The notes: generated by a model from the letters alone, not told the origin. A stretch of DNA of 64,000 nt from Sinorhizobium psoraleae (GCF_013283645.1 NZ_JABEKV010000004.1:546268-610267), one strand, 5' to 3'; positions 1 through 9,142 are shown, numbered from the stretch's first letter. Translations and numbers: made by a program.

Positions 1-1
1 T

Positions 2-763
2 TCATCGATCGTTTCGGGTGGCTTCGCCATCGGCCCGTTGTCGCTCGGCCTGGTCGGCACGCAGGGTTGGCCGCCCTTCATGGTCGGCATCGTGGCCTTC
101 CTTCTCTGCGGCCTGATCGTGCTTGCGGTCGTGCCGCGCCTGCCGAAGATGCCGCATGAAGGCGAGGCAACATCGGTCGGCGACTTTTTCGCACTGGCGC
201 CGCTCCTGTTGTTTGCGGTTTTCACCGCTGCCGCTTTCGAGCAGATCCTGCTTTCCTTGCTCACGGTCTATGGCGCCGCGCTCGGCAGCGCCGAGGAGCG
301 CATCGCTTCGCTCATCACCTGTTTCATCGCCGGCAATGCCGTGCTGCAGATCTTGCTCGGACGCGTGGCCGAACGGTTTGGCTCGACGCGGACCATGTTA
401 TCCTGTGCGCTCGCGTCACTGGCCGGCTGCCTGCTGCTGCCGTCGGTCTTCAACTTGTGGCTCATCTGGCCCGTCGTGTTCCTCTGGGGCGGCGTCTCGT
501 TCGGGATCTACACCATGTCGCTGATCCAACTCGGCGAGCGTTTTACTGGTCAAGTCTTGATCGCCGGAAACGCGGCCTTCGCATTCGTATGGGGCATCGG
601 CGGCATCGTGGGCTCGCCCGCGACAGGATTGGCGATGCAACTGACCGGGCATCAGGGGCTGCCATCGTGCCTTGCCCTGCTGTGCTGCGTGTTGGGGGCG
701 TTTCTGGTGGCGGAGAGACGGCGATCTCATCAACGCGCTTCGTGTTGCATCACGAAGTTATGA
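2..763 (+). CDS. MFS transporter, C-terminal part (5' end outside window)
   Basis: The reading frame is open from base 2, so the gene enters from the left. The 253 or so visible residues hold about seven hydrophobic segments, matching the second half of a 12-helix major facilitator. A central short Arg-rich loop (GRVAERFGSTR) resembles MFS motif A between two helices. A TTG early in the frame is not a convincing start because the same frame continues upstream. The protein is presumably an inner-membrane efflux or uptake carrier, but the substrate cannot be told. The frame closes with TGA just before an AT-rich gap of about 150 bp. Confidence 0.8.
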   Translation, partial: SSIVSGGFAIGPLSLGLVGTQGWPPFMVGIVAFLLCGLIVLAVVPRLPKMPHEGEATSVGDFFALAPLLLFAVFTAAAFEQILLSLLTVYGAALGSAEERIASLITCFIAGNAVLQILLGRVAERFGSTRTMLSCALASLAGCLLLPSVFNLWLIWPVVFLWGGVSFGIYTMSLIQLGERFTGQVLIAGNAAFAFVWGIGGIVGSPATGLAMQLTGHQGLPSCLALLCCVLGAFLVAERRRSHQRASCCITKL

Positions 764-927
764 TATCTACTGTCTTGGTTTAAGATGATGTTGTATCGAT
801 TTGAAATAATGTATATATTTACATATTAGCGAAAAGCAATTCGGCGGCTTTACGGCCGCATGCACTTACCGGCGTGAGCATGAGGGCTATCCTTGGTTTG
901 GCGACCAAGGGCGGATGGAGGCCTGTG

Positions 928-1346
928 ATGGTCAGGATCGTTTTTGTTGCACTCTGTCTCACGTTCTCAATCTGTTTGGGTGCTGCTTTCGCCATGAACC
1001 TGTAGATACAGTGCAATCCGTTATACGCGCTCAGATCAAGGCATTCCTGGAAGATGATGCCGATACGGCCTACTCCTTCGCCTCGCCGGCCATCCGGACA
1101 AAATTCCCGGACAAGGTCGTCTTCTTCGAGATGGTCAAGCGCAGCTACCAGCATCTCTACCGCCCGGGCAACTTCGCCTTCGGCCGGTCGAAGGTGCTTG
1201 GCGACGAGGTGTTCCAGGAGGTGCTGATTTCGGGATCGGACGGAAAGGACTGGACGGCGATCTACGATCTCGTCGAGCAGCCGGATGGCAGCTACAAGAT
1301 CAATGGCGTCATGATGCTGCAGACCGCGTCGGGTCCCCAACTCTGA
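928..1346 (+). pseudogene. DUF4864-type secreted protein, apparent one-base frameshift
   Basis: The C-terminal frame (from about 1000) reads as a DUF4864-like domain, about 110 residues of unknown function. In that frame the only upstream ATG, at 915, gives a Cys-rich, non-secretory N-terminus. In another frame, ATG 928 follows GGAGG (917-921) with a 6-nt gap and encodes a textbook signal peptide (MVRIVFVALCLTFSICLGAA, then FA), which hits TAG after three more codons. Loss of one base around 995-1005 would explain both. I infer one gene: signal peptide plus DUF4864 domain. It is either a recent frameshift mutation or a sequencing error. An intact protein would be periplasmic. Confidence 0.6.
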
Positions 1347-1365
1347 TATGACGACAGACGAGGGA

Positions 1366-2496
1366 TCAGACGGGCGGCAAGTCGCCACGCTTCCAGCATT
1401 CCTGGGTCTCCGCCATGAAGTCGGCGTAACGCCCCTCCTCGATCGCCTGGCGGATGCCCGCCATCAGTTCCTGGTAATAGGCCAGGTTGTTCCAGCTGAG
1501 CAGCATGCCGCCGAGCGATTCGTTCGCGCGGATCAAATGGTGCAGATAGGCCCGCGAATAGTCGCGCGTTGCCGGGCAGGACGATTGCTCGTCGAGCGGG
1601 CGCGTATCTTCGGCGTGCCGCGCGTTTCTCAGGTTAATTCGGCCGTAGCGGGTGAAGGCCAGGCCATGCCGTCCGGAACGGGTCGGCATGACGCAGTCGA
1701 ACATGTCGATGCCGTGCGCGACGGATTTCAGGATGTCGTCGGGCGTGCCGACGCCCATCAGGTAACGCGGCTTCTCGGCGGGCAGTGCCGGGCATGTGAC
1801 GTCGAGCATGTCGAGCATGACGTCCTGCGGTTCGCCAACGGCCAGGCCGCCGACGGCGTAGCCTTTGAGGTCAAGGTCCTTTAGAGCAAGAGCCGAGCGC
1901 TCGCGCAGTTTCGGAATGTCCCCGCCCTGCACGATGCCGAACATCGCCTTGCCCGGCTGATCTCCGAACGCCACTTTGCACCGCTCGGCCCAGCGTAGCG
2001 ACATTTCCATCGCCCGTTCGATTTCGTTGGGTTCGGCGGGCAGCGCCACGCACTCGTCGAGCTGCATCTGGATATCGCTGTCGAGCAGCCCCTGGATCTC
2101 GATCGAACGTTCCGGTGACATGTGGTAGAGCGCGCCGTCCACATGGCTCTTGAAGGTTACGCCCTTCTCGTCGAGCTTGCGCAGGCTGGAGAGCGACATG
2201 ACCTGAAAGCCGCCGCTGTCCGTCAGGATCGGCCGTTCCCAGCGGATGAAGTTGTGCAGTCCGCCGAGCCGCGCAACGCGCTCCGCGCCGGGACGCAGCA
2301 TCAGATGATAGGTGTTGCCGAGGATGATGTCGGCACCGAGTTCGCGCACCTGGTCGAGATACATGGCCTTGACCGTGCCAACGGTTCCGACTGGCATGAA
2401 TGCAGGCGTGCGGATCGTTCCGCGCGGCATCGAAACCTCGCCTCGGCGCGCCTTGCCGTCGGTTGCCAGCAGCTTGAATTGGAACGTCTCGGTCAT
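1366..2496 (-). CDS. tgt: queuine/preQ1 tRNA-guanine transglycosylase (Tgt)
   Basis: 376 residues, normal length. Tgt swaps guanine-34 of tRNAs with GUN anticodons for preQ1 in queuosine synthesis, in the cytoplasm. The TIM-barrel signatures are present: LTDSGGFQ with the catalytic-region Asp, and the GIVQGG and VGGLAVGEP motifs. The ATG abuts the queA stop codon (TAG 2497-2499), so the two are co-transcribed and probably translationally coupled. One oddity: the zinc site normally C-x-C-x2-C plus His aligns here to Ser305, Cys307, Thr310 and Asn336, so three of four ligands are missing although the surrounding fold residues are kept. Confidence 0.97.
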   Translation of the reverse strand: MTETFQFKLLATDGKARRGEVSMPRGTIRTPAFMPVGTVGTVKAMYLDQVRELGADIILGNTYHLMLRPGAERVARLGGLHNFIRWERPILTDSGGFQVMSLSSLRKLDEKGVTFKSHVDGALYHMSPERSIEIQGLLDSDIQMQLDECVALPAEPNEIERAMEMSLRWAERCKVAFGDQPGKAMFGIVQGGDIPKLRERSALALKDLDLKGYAVGGLAVGEPQDVMLDMLDVTCPALPAEKPRYLMGVGTPDDILKSVAHGIDMFDCVMPTRSGRHGLAFTRYGRINLRNARHAEDTRPLDEQSSCPATRDYSRAYLHHLIRANESLGGMLLSWNNLAYYQELMAGIRQAIEEGRYADFMAETQECWKRGDLPPV

Positions 2497-3579
2497 CTAG
2501 TCTTTCCGGAAAAGCAGGCTTGAATCGCCATAGGAATAGAAGCGGTAGCCGGTGGCGATCGCATGCGCGTACGCGGCGCGCATCGTATCGAGCCCGGCGA
2601 AGGCCGAAACGAGCATGAAGAGCGTCGATTTCGGCAGATGGAAATTGGTCATCAGCATATCGACCGCGCGGAAGCGATAGCCCGGGGTGATGAAGATGCC
2701 CGTCGGACCCGACCAGGGCCGGATCTCGCCTTCTTTGGTTACCGCGCTTTCGATCAGTCGAAGCGACGTCGTGCCGACGCAGACGATGCGCCCGCCCCTC
2801 GCCCGCACCGCATTGAGGCTTCTCGCAGTCGCCGCACTCACATGACCGATTTCCTCATGCATCACGTGATCGTCGGTGTCATCAGTCTTGACCGGCAGGA
2901 AGGTCCCCGCACCCACATGCAGAGTTACGAAGTGGCGCTCGACGCCAACCTCGTCGAGCTTTGCGAAAAGGCGTTCGGTAAAATGCAGTCCTGCAGTCGG
3001 GGCGGCGACTGCGCCTTCTTCCCGCGCATAGACTGTCTGATAGTCGGTTCGGTCCCGCGCGTCGTCCGGTCGTTTGGATGCGATGTAGGGAGGCAGCGGG
3101 ATGTGGCCCACGGCCATGATCGCCTCATCGAGCGCCGGCCCCGAGAGGTCGAAGCGAAGTATGACCTCGCCCGCGTCGGCCTTTTCCTCGACCGTCGCAT
3201 CAAGCGCCCCGAGCAGGCAGCTGTTTCCGCCGTGGCCGAAGGAGATCCGATCACCGGGTTTCAGTCGGCGTGCAGGTCGCGCGAAAGCCTTCCAACGGTC
3301 GGGTGCGACCCGCATATGCAGCGTCAGCGAGACTTGTGTCACGATCTCTTCGCCGCGTCTGCGGATGCCTTCGAGCTGCGCCGGTATCACCTTGGTGTCA
3401 TTGAAAACCAGTGCGTCCCCGGGCCGCAGGAAGGACGGCAGGTCGAGAACGCCGTGATCGCTGAGGACCGGCTCGCCGTCCGGCCGCACGAGAAGCATGC
3501 GGGCGCTGTCGCGCGGGTTTGCGGGCCGCAGCGCGATGGAAGTTTCCGGCAGGTCGAAATCAAACAGGTCTACGCGCAT
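2497..3579 (-). CDS. queA: S-adenosylmethionine:tRNA ribosyltransferase-isomerase (QueA)
   Basis: 360 residues from the start chosen here. QueA transfers and isomerises the ribosyl part of SAM onto preQ1-tRNA to give epoxyqueuosine. The start [12 protein letters not shown] matches the family N-terminus; a frame-compatible ATG at 3645 would add 22 unrelated residues that run through a terminator hairpin, so it is rejected. Family motifs are visible: a [13 protein letters not shown] segment near the N-terminus, PTAGLHFTE, and [11 protein letters not shown]. It sits directly upstream of tgt, the preceding step of the pathway, with no intergenic space. Confidence 0.97.
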   Translation of the reverse strand: MRVDLFDFDLPETSIALRPANPRDSARMLLVRPDGEPVLSDHGVLDLPSFLRPGDALVFNDTKVIPAQLEGIRRRGEEIVTQVSLTLHMRVAPDRWKAFARPARRLKPGDRISFGHGGNSCLLGALDATVEEKADAGEVILRFDLSGPALDEAIMAVGHIPLPPYIASKRPDDARDRTDYQTVYAREEGAVAAPTAGLHFTERLFAKLDEVGVERHFVTLHVGAGTFLPVKTDDTDDHVMHEEIGHVSAATARSLNAVRARGGRIVCVGTTSLRLIESAVTKEGEIRPWSGPTGIFITPGYRFRAVDMLMTNFHLPKSTLFMLVSAFAGLDTMRAAYAHAIATGYRFYSYGDSSLLFRKD

Positions 3580-3593
3580 CGATCGTGTCAGAC

Positions 3594-3637
3594 AAAAGCA
3601 AACCCGCCCCGGCGCCTTTTCACGCGACGGGGCGGGT
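3594..3637 (-). terminator. rho-independent terminator after ppiB
   Basis: Inverted repeat 3602-3611 / 3628-3637 (10 bp, GC-rich, ACCCGCCCC / GGGGCGGGT core). Read on the minus strand it is followed by a T-rich stretch (TTGCTTTTG). It lies between ppiB and queA and would separate the coaD-ppi transcripts from queA-tgt. Confidence 0.7.
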
Positions 3638-3654
3638 CTGTGCATTAGCGCAAA

Positions 3655-4164
3655 TCAGGCGTCGGCGGCAACCCGCATCGATACGATCGTATCGGGATCA
3701 CGCACCGGCTCGCCGCGCTTGATCTTGTCGACGTTCTCCATGCCTTCGATCACCTGGCCCCAGATCGAGTACTGCTTGTTGAGCCAGGGAGCATCGGTGA
3801 AGCAGATGAAGAACTGGGAGTTCGCCGAGTTCGGCATCTGGCTGCGGGCCATCGAGCACGTGCCACGCACGTGGCTCTTGTCGGAGAACTCGGCCTTCAG
3901 GTCGGGCTTGGAAGAGCCGCCCATGCCTGCGCGGCCCGGATTGAAGTGTTCGCCGCCGGTCTTGCCGTACTGCACGTCGCCGGTCTGCGCCATGAAGTCC
4001 TCGATCACTCGATGGAACACGACCCCATCATAGGCGCCCTCGCGCGTCAGCTCCTTGATACGAGCGACATGACCCGGAGCGACGTCCGGCAGAAGCTCGA
4101 TCACGACCCTGCCCTTCGTGGTCTCCATGATGATCGTGTTTTCCGGATCCTTGATCTCGGCCAT
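3655..4164 (-). CDS. ppiB: peptidyl-prolyl cis-trans isomerase B, cytoplasmic cyclophilin
   Basis: 169 residues with no signal peptide, starting MAEIKDPENTIIMETTKG. It is a cyclophilin-type prolyl isomerase acting on cytoplasmic proteins. The catalytic core is recognisable: VVFHRVIEDFMAQTGD carries the active-site Arg, and a later segment has ARSQMPNSANSQFFI. A clear Shine-Dalgarno (AGAAGGAG on the minus strand) precedes the ATG. It lies 24 nt after ppiA and is its paralogue; the pair looks like a tandem duplication giving one exported and one cytosolic enzyme. Confidence 0.96.
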   Translation of the reverse strand: MAEIKDPENTIIMETTKGRVVIELLPDVAPGHVARIKELTREGAYDGVVFHRVIEDFMAQTGDVQYGKTGGEHFNPGRAGMGGSSKPDLKAEFSDKSHVRGTCSMARSQMPNSANSQFFICFTDAPWLNKQYSIWGQVIEGMENVDKIKRGEPVRDPDTIVSMRVAADA

Positions 4165-4188
4165 GGTTTTTCTCCTTCTGTTTGACTT

Positions 4189-4761
4189 TTACTTGCCGAC
4201 CTTGACGCTGATCATACGGTCTGGATCGGCGACGGCGCCGTTGTTGGCATCATCCCCGAGCTTGATCTTGTCGACATTCTCCATGCCTTCGACCACCTTG
4301 CCGACGACCGTATATTGGCCGTTGAGGAAGTCGCCCGGCGCGAACATGATAAAGAACTGCGAGTTGGCGCTATTCGGATCCTGCGAGCGCGCCATGCCGA
4401 CTGTACCACGTTCGAACGGCACATCGGAGAATTCGGCCGGCAGGTCGGGTTTGGACGATCCGCCCGTTCCCGCCAGTTCGGCCTGGAAGCCCTGCTCCAT
4501 ATCGCCATACTGCACGTCGCCGGTCTGGGCCATGAAGCCCTTGATCACGCGATGAAAGGCAACGTTGTCGTATTCGCCTGCGGCAGCGAGCGCTTTGATC
4601 TGCTCGACGTGCTTCGGTGCGATGTCCGGGCGCAACTCAACCACGACCGGGCCGTCCTTGAGCTGAATTGTAATCACATTGTCGCCGGACTGCGCAAAGG
4701 CAGCCCCCGTCAACGTGGCGAGCGCCAGGGCGCCGGCAAAAGCGAATTGGAGGATTTTCAT
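4189..4761 (-). CDS. ppiA: peptidyl-prolyl cis-trans isomerase A, exported cyclophilin
   Basis: 190 residues. The first 23 form a Sec signal peptide with a basic start (MK), hydrophobic core and Ala-x-Ala type site (GAAFAQS). The mature protein is a cyclophilin with VAFHRVIKGFMAQTGD and ARSQDPNSANSQFFI, close to its neighbour ppiB. It presumably assists proline isomerisation in the periplasm. It follows coaD with a short gap on the same strand. Confidence 0.96.
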   Translation of the reverse strand: MKILQFAFAGALALATLTGAAFAQSGDNVITIQLKDGPVVVELRPDIAPKHVEQIKALAAAGEYDNVAFHRVIKGFMAQTGDVQYGDMEQGFQAELAGTGGSSKPDLPAEFSDVPFERGTVGMARSQDPNSANSQFFIMFAPGDFLNGQYTVVGKVVEGMENVDKIKLGDDANNGAVADPDRMISVKVGK

Positions 4762-4796
4762 GGGTTCTCCCTGAGTGGTGTGAGCTGTCCGCGCGT

Positions 4797-5291
4797 TCAG
4801 GCCTTGCGCTTCGCCTGCAGCGCCTCATGAACCGCATTGGGCACGAACGCACTGACATCGCCGCCCATCGACGCGATCTGGCGGACCAATGTGGCTGTAA
4901 TGGGCCGCGATGCGGTCCCCGCCGGTAAAAACAGTGTCTGGATGTCCGGAGCCATCTGCCGGTTCATGCCCGCCATCTGCATCTCGTAATCAAGGTCCGT
5001 GCCGTCGCGAAGGCCGCGCACGAGCAGGGTCGCGCCGTGACGGCGGGCCGCATCGACTACCAGATCATCGAACGAAACAATGGCAACATCACCTGCCCTT
5101 TCAGGCAGAGATTCGTTCAGCGAGCGACGGATGAGGTCGGCGCGCTCTTCAAAGGAAAAGAGCGGCGTTTTTCCCGGATGAATGCCGATCGCCACGATGA
5201 CCTTTGCGGCAACGTTCAGTGCTTGCACAAGCACATCAAGATGCCCGTTCGTCATCGGATCGAAGGAGCCGGGATAGAAAGCCGTGGTCAT
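4797..5291 (-). CDS. coaD: phosphopantetheine adenylyltransferase (CoaD)
   Basis: 164 residues, typical length. It adenylylates 4'-phosphopantetheine to dephospho-CoA, the penultimate step of CoA synthesis. The N-terminal nucleotidyltransferase motif is clear: [16 protein letters not shown], with the T-x-G-H ATP-binding signature. Further along, [14 protein letters not shown] is the family's conserved Arg-Gly segment. The C-terminal [19 protein letters not shown] replaces the common ISST-LVR motif. It is first gene of a minus-strand run with ppiA and ppiB. The promoter would lie in 5292-5400, where I see no clear box. Confidence 0.97.
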   Translation of the reverse strand: MTTAFYPGSFDPMTNGHLDVLVQALNVAAKVIVAIGIHPGKTPLFSFEERADLIRRSLNESLPERAGDVAIVSFDDLVVDAARRHGATLLVRGLRDGTDLDYEMQMAGMNRQMAPDIQTLFLPAGTASRPITATLVRQIASMGGDVSAFVPNAVHEALQAKRKA

Positions 5292-5522
5292 CTTACCTGT
5301 TCCATTTGGTGAAGCCTTTTGTCACGGACCGCCGCTGACCGCAAGGGTGACGCAACCCGCCTTTTCGCCTGTTCCCTCGGAAACAGCATGGAGGAAAGAA
5401 TGAATGCTAGATGAATGCAGTGTTCAAGATGGTTTCACACCGGAAGTTGTACCGTGAGGCAAGAATGAACGGAACTTTTTTTGGAGACATGCCGTTTCTA
5501 CGAAACTGAAAGGAGTGCGGCC

Positions 5523-5633
5523 ATGGGACTTGCCCTGTTTTCGATGACGATGTTTTTCGCGATGTCTGTCGCTGCGATCCAGGCGCTTCGCAACGAGGCC
5601 CATGACCGGCGCAAGCAAGAGAGCGGCTTTTAA
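5523..5633 (+). CDS. 36-residue small membrane peptide
   Basis: ATG 5523 is preceded by AAAGGAG (5509-5515) at good spacing. The peptide begins MGLALFSMTMFFAMSVAAIQ, one transmembrane segment, and ends in a charged tail rich in Arg, Lys and His. A strong intrinsic terminator follows about 80 nt downstream. The ribosome site, amphipathic layout and terminator make a compact transcription unit, so I think it is real. No function is recognised; single-helix peptides of this kind often regulate membrane proteins. Confidence 0.55.
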   Translation: MGLALFSMTMFFAMSVAAIQALRNEAHDRRKQESGF

Positions 5634-5715
5634 ACTGTAAATGCCTCCAGGAGCTTCTTCGGGAAGTTCGATGATAAGCGGCCTCATATCTTCCCCTGAT
5701 GAGGTCGCTCTTGTA

Positions 5716-5750
5716 AGCCGGACGGCCTCCCCTGCCCGTCCGGCTTTTTC
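5716..5750 (+). terminator. rho-independent terminator
   Basis: Perfect 10-bp inverted repeat AGCCGGACGG (5716-5725) / CCGTCCGGCT (5736-5745) with a 10-nt loop, followed by TTTTTC. It ends the small-peptide transcript. On the other strand the same hairpin closes the oxidase operon, so it is probably bidirectional. Confidence 0.85.
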
Positions 5751-5753
5751 TTG

Positions 5754-6068
5754 TCATCGTGCGACCGGAGGTCTCAAGCTGAGACATCCACCGGTTCGTG
5801 ACGGCAGCACGATCAGGGCGCCAGCGGCATAAAGGGCAGTAACATAGCCGGCCTTATCGGAGGCCAGAACGGCGAAATAGCGTCCCCATTTCAGGATCGA
5901 GACGCCCGGCGGCAGCCCGTTCGGCGAGAGACCATGGGCCGGGAGCAGGACAATCGCCGCCTTGCCCTCTTCACGAACGGCAAAGAGGACGGCAGATGCC
6001 GCATACCATGACAATAGGATGGCAGCCGCCGTCAGAAGGAACGCCCTGGCTTTAGTAATCGAAAACAT
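5754..6068 (-). CDS. small membrane protein, last gene of oxidase operon
   Basis: 104 residues, unrecognised. An N-terminal hydrophobic helix (about residues 9-30) and a second around 74-90 suggest two membrane spans with a roughly 40-residue loop containing GLSPNGLPPGVSILKWGRYFA. Its ATG lies inside the 3' end of the upstream 358-residue gene (17-nt overlap), the mark of translational coupling. The stop lies just before the shared terminator hairpin, consistent with the operon's end. Function unknown. Confidence 0.6.
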   Translation of the reverse strand: MFSITKARAFLLTAAAILLSWYAASAVLFAVREEGKAAIVLLPAHGLSPNGLPPGVSILKWGRYFAVLASDKAGYVTALYAAGALIVLPSRTGGCLSLRPPVAR

Positions 6069-7128
6069 GTTCGAGGCCCGGGTCGTCGGTCGGCGTCTGC
6101 CGGAGGAGGTCCGCGAGCTGCTCGACCTTCAGGCCGAGCAGGAGCCGCTCCGTCGCGAAACCGCCGCGCTTGACCCGGGCGATCGCCTCCCCCATCGCGA
6201 AGGCCGGTGTCTCTCCGGCGGGGACCGTCACTGAGACCATGATATCGTCATTGCCGGCGATTTCGCGGATCGTTCCGCCCCTTTGCGCAATGTCTGTCAG
6301 AATCTTCGTGAAGAGCGCATAGCGCGGCGTCTCGATCTCCACGCCATCGCCGGATTCACCGACGACCTTGACCCAGGGAATGTCCGACAGTGTGTCGGCT
6401 GGCAGACCGGATATGATGCTGCGGATCTCCAGCTTCGCCGTCGCGGTCGCCGCTACCGCGCTTTCGATCATTCTGGCGTAGGCGACCTTTGCGCGCCACT
6501 CCCCGCCCAGCGCCAGGCGGCGTTCCCAGCCCCGAACCGGATCGGTAATCGGTGCATCCCAGAGTTTGCCGATCTCACGATCGAAGGAATAGCGATACCA
6601 CGGCGTCTGCCGCAGGAAGGCTGCGTAGTCGGCCGCCATGCCGGCCGCGACCTGATCCTGCGGCGTTTTCTTTTCACCTCGAAGCAAAGCCGTAACACGG
6701 CCGATCGTCTCCTCGTAGGCGGCTTTCAGCGCCATTTCGAGGTTGAAGCTGATGCCGATCGTGTAGATCATCATGCGCGTCTGGCTGTCTGCGCCGCCGT
6801 GTTCGTCGGCGATCCGCGTGAGCGCGCAGGTCGATGTCCAAAAGTCCTTGACGCTCGAAAAATAGTCGAAGGCATGTTCGTCGCCGGTCTTCAACGCTTC
6901 CGCGAGGCCGTCATAGGCATAGACGATATGCCATTCCGGATAGGTCAGATAGGTGTTGGCTTCATGCCGCCTGAAGGCGGGGTCGCTGATCAATGGCGTG
7001 TACGCGTCCTCCACCGGCTCGCCGTGACAGAAGCCCTCGATATAGGCCACGGGACTTGCGATCAGGATCACAAGCAGCAACAGCGCGAGGATGCTCCATT
7101 TAAGGCTTTTCCAGACGATCCTCATCAC
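6052..7128 (-). CDS. membrane-anchored hypothetical protein (358 aa)
   Basis: One N-terminal transmembrane anchor (residues about 12-30), then a soluble domain, probably periplasmic. A conserved-looking segment NTYLTYPEWHIVYAYDGLAE lies near residue 60, and RQTPWYRYSFDREIGKLWD near 175. I recognise no named domain. ATG 7128 overlaps the stop of the upstream gene by 4 nt. Its partners are a Tat-exported FAD oxidase and two small membrane proteins, suggesting a shared envelope redox or lipid role, which is inference from context only. Confidence 0.8.
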   Translation of the reverse strand: MMRIVWKSLKWSILALLLLVILIASPVAYIEGFCHGEPVEDAYTPLISDPAFRRHEANTYLTYPEWHIVYAYDGLAEALKTGDEHAFDYFSSVKDFWTSTCALTRIADEHGGADSQTRMMIYTIGISFNLEMALKAAYEETIGRVTALLRGEKKTPQDQVAAGMAADYAAFLRQTPWYRYSFDREIGKLWDAPITDPVRGWERRLALGGEWRAKVAYARMIESAVAATATAKLEIRSIISGLPADTLSDIPWVKVVGESGDGVEIETPRYALFTKILTDIAQRGGTIREIAGNDDIMVSVTVPAGETPAFAMGEAIARVKRGGFATERLLLGLKVEQLADLLRQTPTDDPGLEHVFDY

Positions 7129-7532
7129 CGCGCCTCGTGCGCAAAGGCGAAACTGGAGGCGACGGCAAAGCCACCGAGTGCGATATGCGGAAGATTGGCG
7201 AGTATCTTGAAGGAAAACGGCAGGTCCTGGATGCCGTAAGTCAGAATGCCGAGGTCCAGATAGCCGGATCCGGTCAGAAGCCCGAGCAGGCCGTCCGAGA
7301 GATAGAGGACGCCGAAATAAAGCAGAAAGTTGCGTGCTGCATGCTTTGAAAGGAAGGCGGCAATGCCCGCCCAGGCGGCGGAGGCGATGTGCAGCAGATC
7401 ATCATAGATATCGAGAGCGAATATGCCGAAGGCCCTCCCTTGGCTGTCGGTAAGGCCGGGGACGTAATTGAGCGATGCGGCAGCGAGCAGCGCGACCGTG
7501 TAGCCCAAGGCGATCCAGCGAAGCTTACCCAT
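7125..7532 (-). CDS. multi-pass membrane protein (135 aa)
   Basis: About four hydrophobic segments in 135 residues, beginning MGKLRWIALGYTVALLAAAS. A longer frame to 7670 exists, but its upstream part is the reverse complement of the oxidase gene. The minus-strand sequence GAAAGGATC just before the double ATG (7535/7532) gives a ribosome site, so I chose the second ATG. It lies 10 nt after the oxidase stop and overlaps the next gene by 4 nt. An acidic pair (DIYDD) sits between helices. Function unknown. Confidence 0.75.
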   Translation of the reverse strand: MGKLRWIALGYTVALLAAASLNYVPGLTDSQGRAFGIFALDIYDDLLHIASAAWAGIAAFLSKHAARNFLLYFGVLYLSDGLLGLLTGSGYLDLGILTYGIQDLPFSFKILANLPHIALGGFAVASSFAFAHEAR

Positions 7533-7542
7533 CATGATCCTT

Positions 7543-9039
7543 TCAGAGCTCTGCGAAATACTGGTCCCAGAGGTTGTTGCGGAAGACGCAATCTGCGTCA
7601 AATTCCCGTTTCCTGGCCGCGAATGCGCCCGCCCTCGGATAGGCGCGCAACAGCTGGTCGATCGAGGCATGCGGCCGGTAGGGCAGATAGTAGCTGCCGC
7701 CGATCGCGATGACGCGCTCGATCAAGTCGCGCGTCATGCGCGCCATATCGGCCTCCGCCCGCGCGGTTTTTTCCTGGGAGAAGAGCATCACGGCGGCGAT
7801 CCGCGGCTCGCTCGCATAGGCAAGCACGCTATCGCGATCCGTGTCGACGAAGCGCATCGTGATGTTGAGGAGCTGCTGATAGGAGGCGGGAATTATCTCC
7901 CGGCATGCCGCGACAAATTCCGCGAAGCGCGCCGGCGAAACGAAATATTCGTGCAGGATATCGGTGCGTGCCGGATCGCGGTCGTCGAGCGTCATCACTG
8001 GTTCGTTCATCAGGCTGTTTCGTGTCGCCGTTGCAGCAATCCACGGATTAATGCTGGCCTCGGTCCACCAACGCAGATGCTTGATGCCGTCGGAACCGAC
8101 CTGGGCACGGAAGATTTCGCGCGAGACATGGCTGATGAAGCCGGAGCCGGCGGCAATGGGGATGACGCTCTGATCCGTGGTCGGCCGATAGCTGATCAGC
8201 AGCCCCTCGTCGAAAAAACGGTCGAGCGAGACATCCATACGGCCATAGGCCATCTGCACAGTCGCGTCCGATCTCACCAACGCGGCGAAGCGGGTTCCGA
8301 TTTCGCTCGCCGGCATACGCTCGAATGTCGGTTCGAGCAGCGCATTCGGGACCATGTCGAGCTCGACTTCCGTGATCACGCCGAAGAGGCCATAGCCACC
8401 CATGGCATGGTTGAAGAGGTCGGCATTCTCGATGCGCGAGCAGTGGACATCACTGCCGTCGGCCAACAGCATTCTGAAAGAGCGCACGGTGCTGCCGCAG
8501 CCGCTGAAGGGCACGGGCCAGCCATGCGCGTTGACCGAAAACGTGCTGGCGACGCCGAAGTCATTGTTTGACTGCATGACCGCGGGTGAAAAGCCGAAGG
8601 CGTCCAGTTTGGCGATGACTGTCGACCATCGCGTCCCAGCGGCCACACGGTATGTCCTCGCTGCCGTGTCTGCCTCCAGCCAGTGCTGGTCGAGCGTCAG
8701 CGCCGTGCCGTCTCTCGCGAGGCTTTGTCCGCCCATCGAATGACGCGCAGTGCTTGCCACAACCGCCCTGCCCTCGCTGCGTGCCTCCGCGATCAGTCCT
8801 CTGATCCGCTCCACGACGGCGGCCTTCGGATCGTCATCGACGACAATGTGGCGGGCCACGGCGGTTGGCGATAATTCGCTGGCGTCGTTGAGTACCACGG
8901 TGCCCCCGTGGGATTCGGTCCCGTTGGGCGGATAAGCCGGTCCGGCGTGGCTAGATGACCGCCATAGCTGATGGCTTGCGACCGCGCCGGCGCCGGCTGA
9001 AGCGCCGATCAGCAGGCCGCGACGTGTGAATCTCCGCAT
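7543..9039 (-). CDS. Tat-exported FAD-binding (VAO/PCMH-type) oxidoreductase
   Basis: 498 residues. The N-terminus MRRFTRRGLLIGASAGAGAV is a twin-arginine signal. A PCMH-type FAD domain follows at about 65-240, with RHSMGGQSLARDG for flavin phosphate contact and NHAMGGYGLFGVITEVEL for the second half of the FAD site. The C-terminal half fits an FAD-linked oxidase substrate domain, like sugar-lactone oxidases or DprE1. The substrate is not recognisable. Export in folded form with bound flavin suits the Tat signal. It is first of four tightly packed minus-strand genes with small membrane proteins downstream. Confidence 0.88.
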   Translation of the reverse strand: MRRFTRRGLLIGASAGAGAVASHQLWRSSSHAGPAYPPNGTESHGGTVVLNDASELSPTAVARHIVVDDDPKAAVVERIRGLIAEARSEGRAVVASTARHSMGGQSLARDGTALTLDQHWLEADTAARTYRVAAGTRWSTVIAKLDAFGFSPAVMQSNNDFGVASTFSVNAHGWPVPFSGCGSTVRSFRMLLADGSDVHCSRIENADLFNHAMGGYGLFGVITEVELDMVPNALLEPTFERMPASEIGTRFAALVRSDATVQMAYGRMDVSLDRFFDEGLLISYRPTTDQSVIPIAAGSGFISHVSREIFRAQVGSDGIKHLRWWTEASINPWIAATATRNSLMNEPVMTLDDRDPARTDILHEYFVSPARFAEFVAACREIIPASYQQLLNITMRFVDTDRDSVLAYASEPRIAAVMLFSQEKTARAEADMARMTRDLIERVIAIGGSYYLPYRPHASIDQLLRAYPRAGAFAARKREFDADCVFRNNLWDQYFAEL

Positions 9040-9142
9040 CCAGAATCCCCGAATCTGCTACCGCGGCGAGAGAATCAGCCGCATCCGTCACGCCGACGGT
9101 GCTGCAGGATTCCCGCCTTTCAGCGCAAAGACAACCGCTGGT

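Noticed and set aside
3580..3654. preQ1 riboswitch before queA
   Set aside because: The gap holds the ppiB terminator and about 14 nt; no room or sequence for the aptamer.
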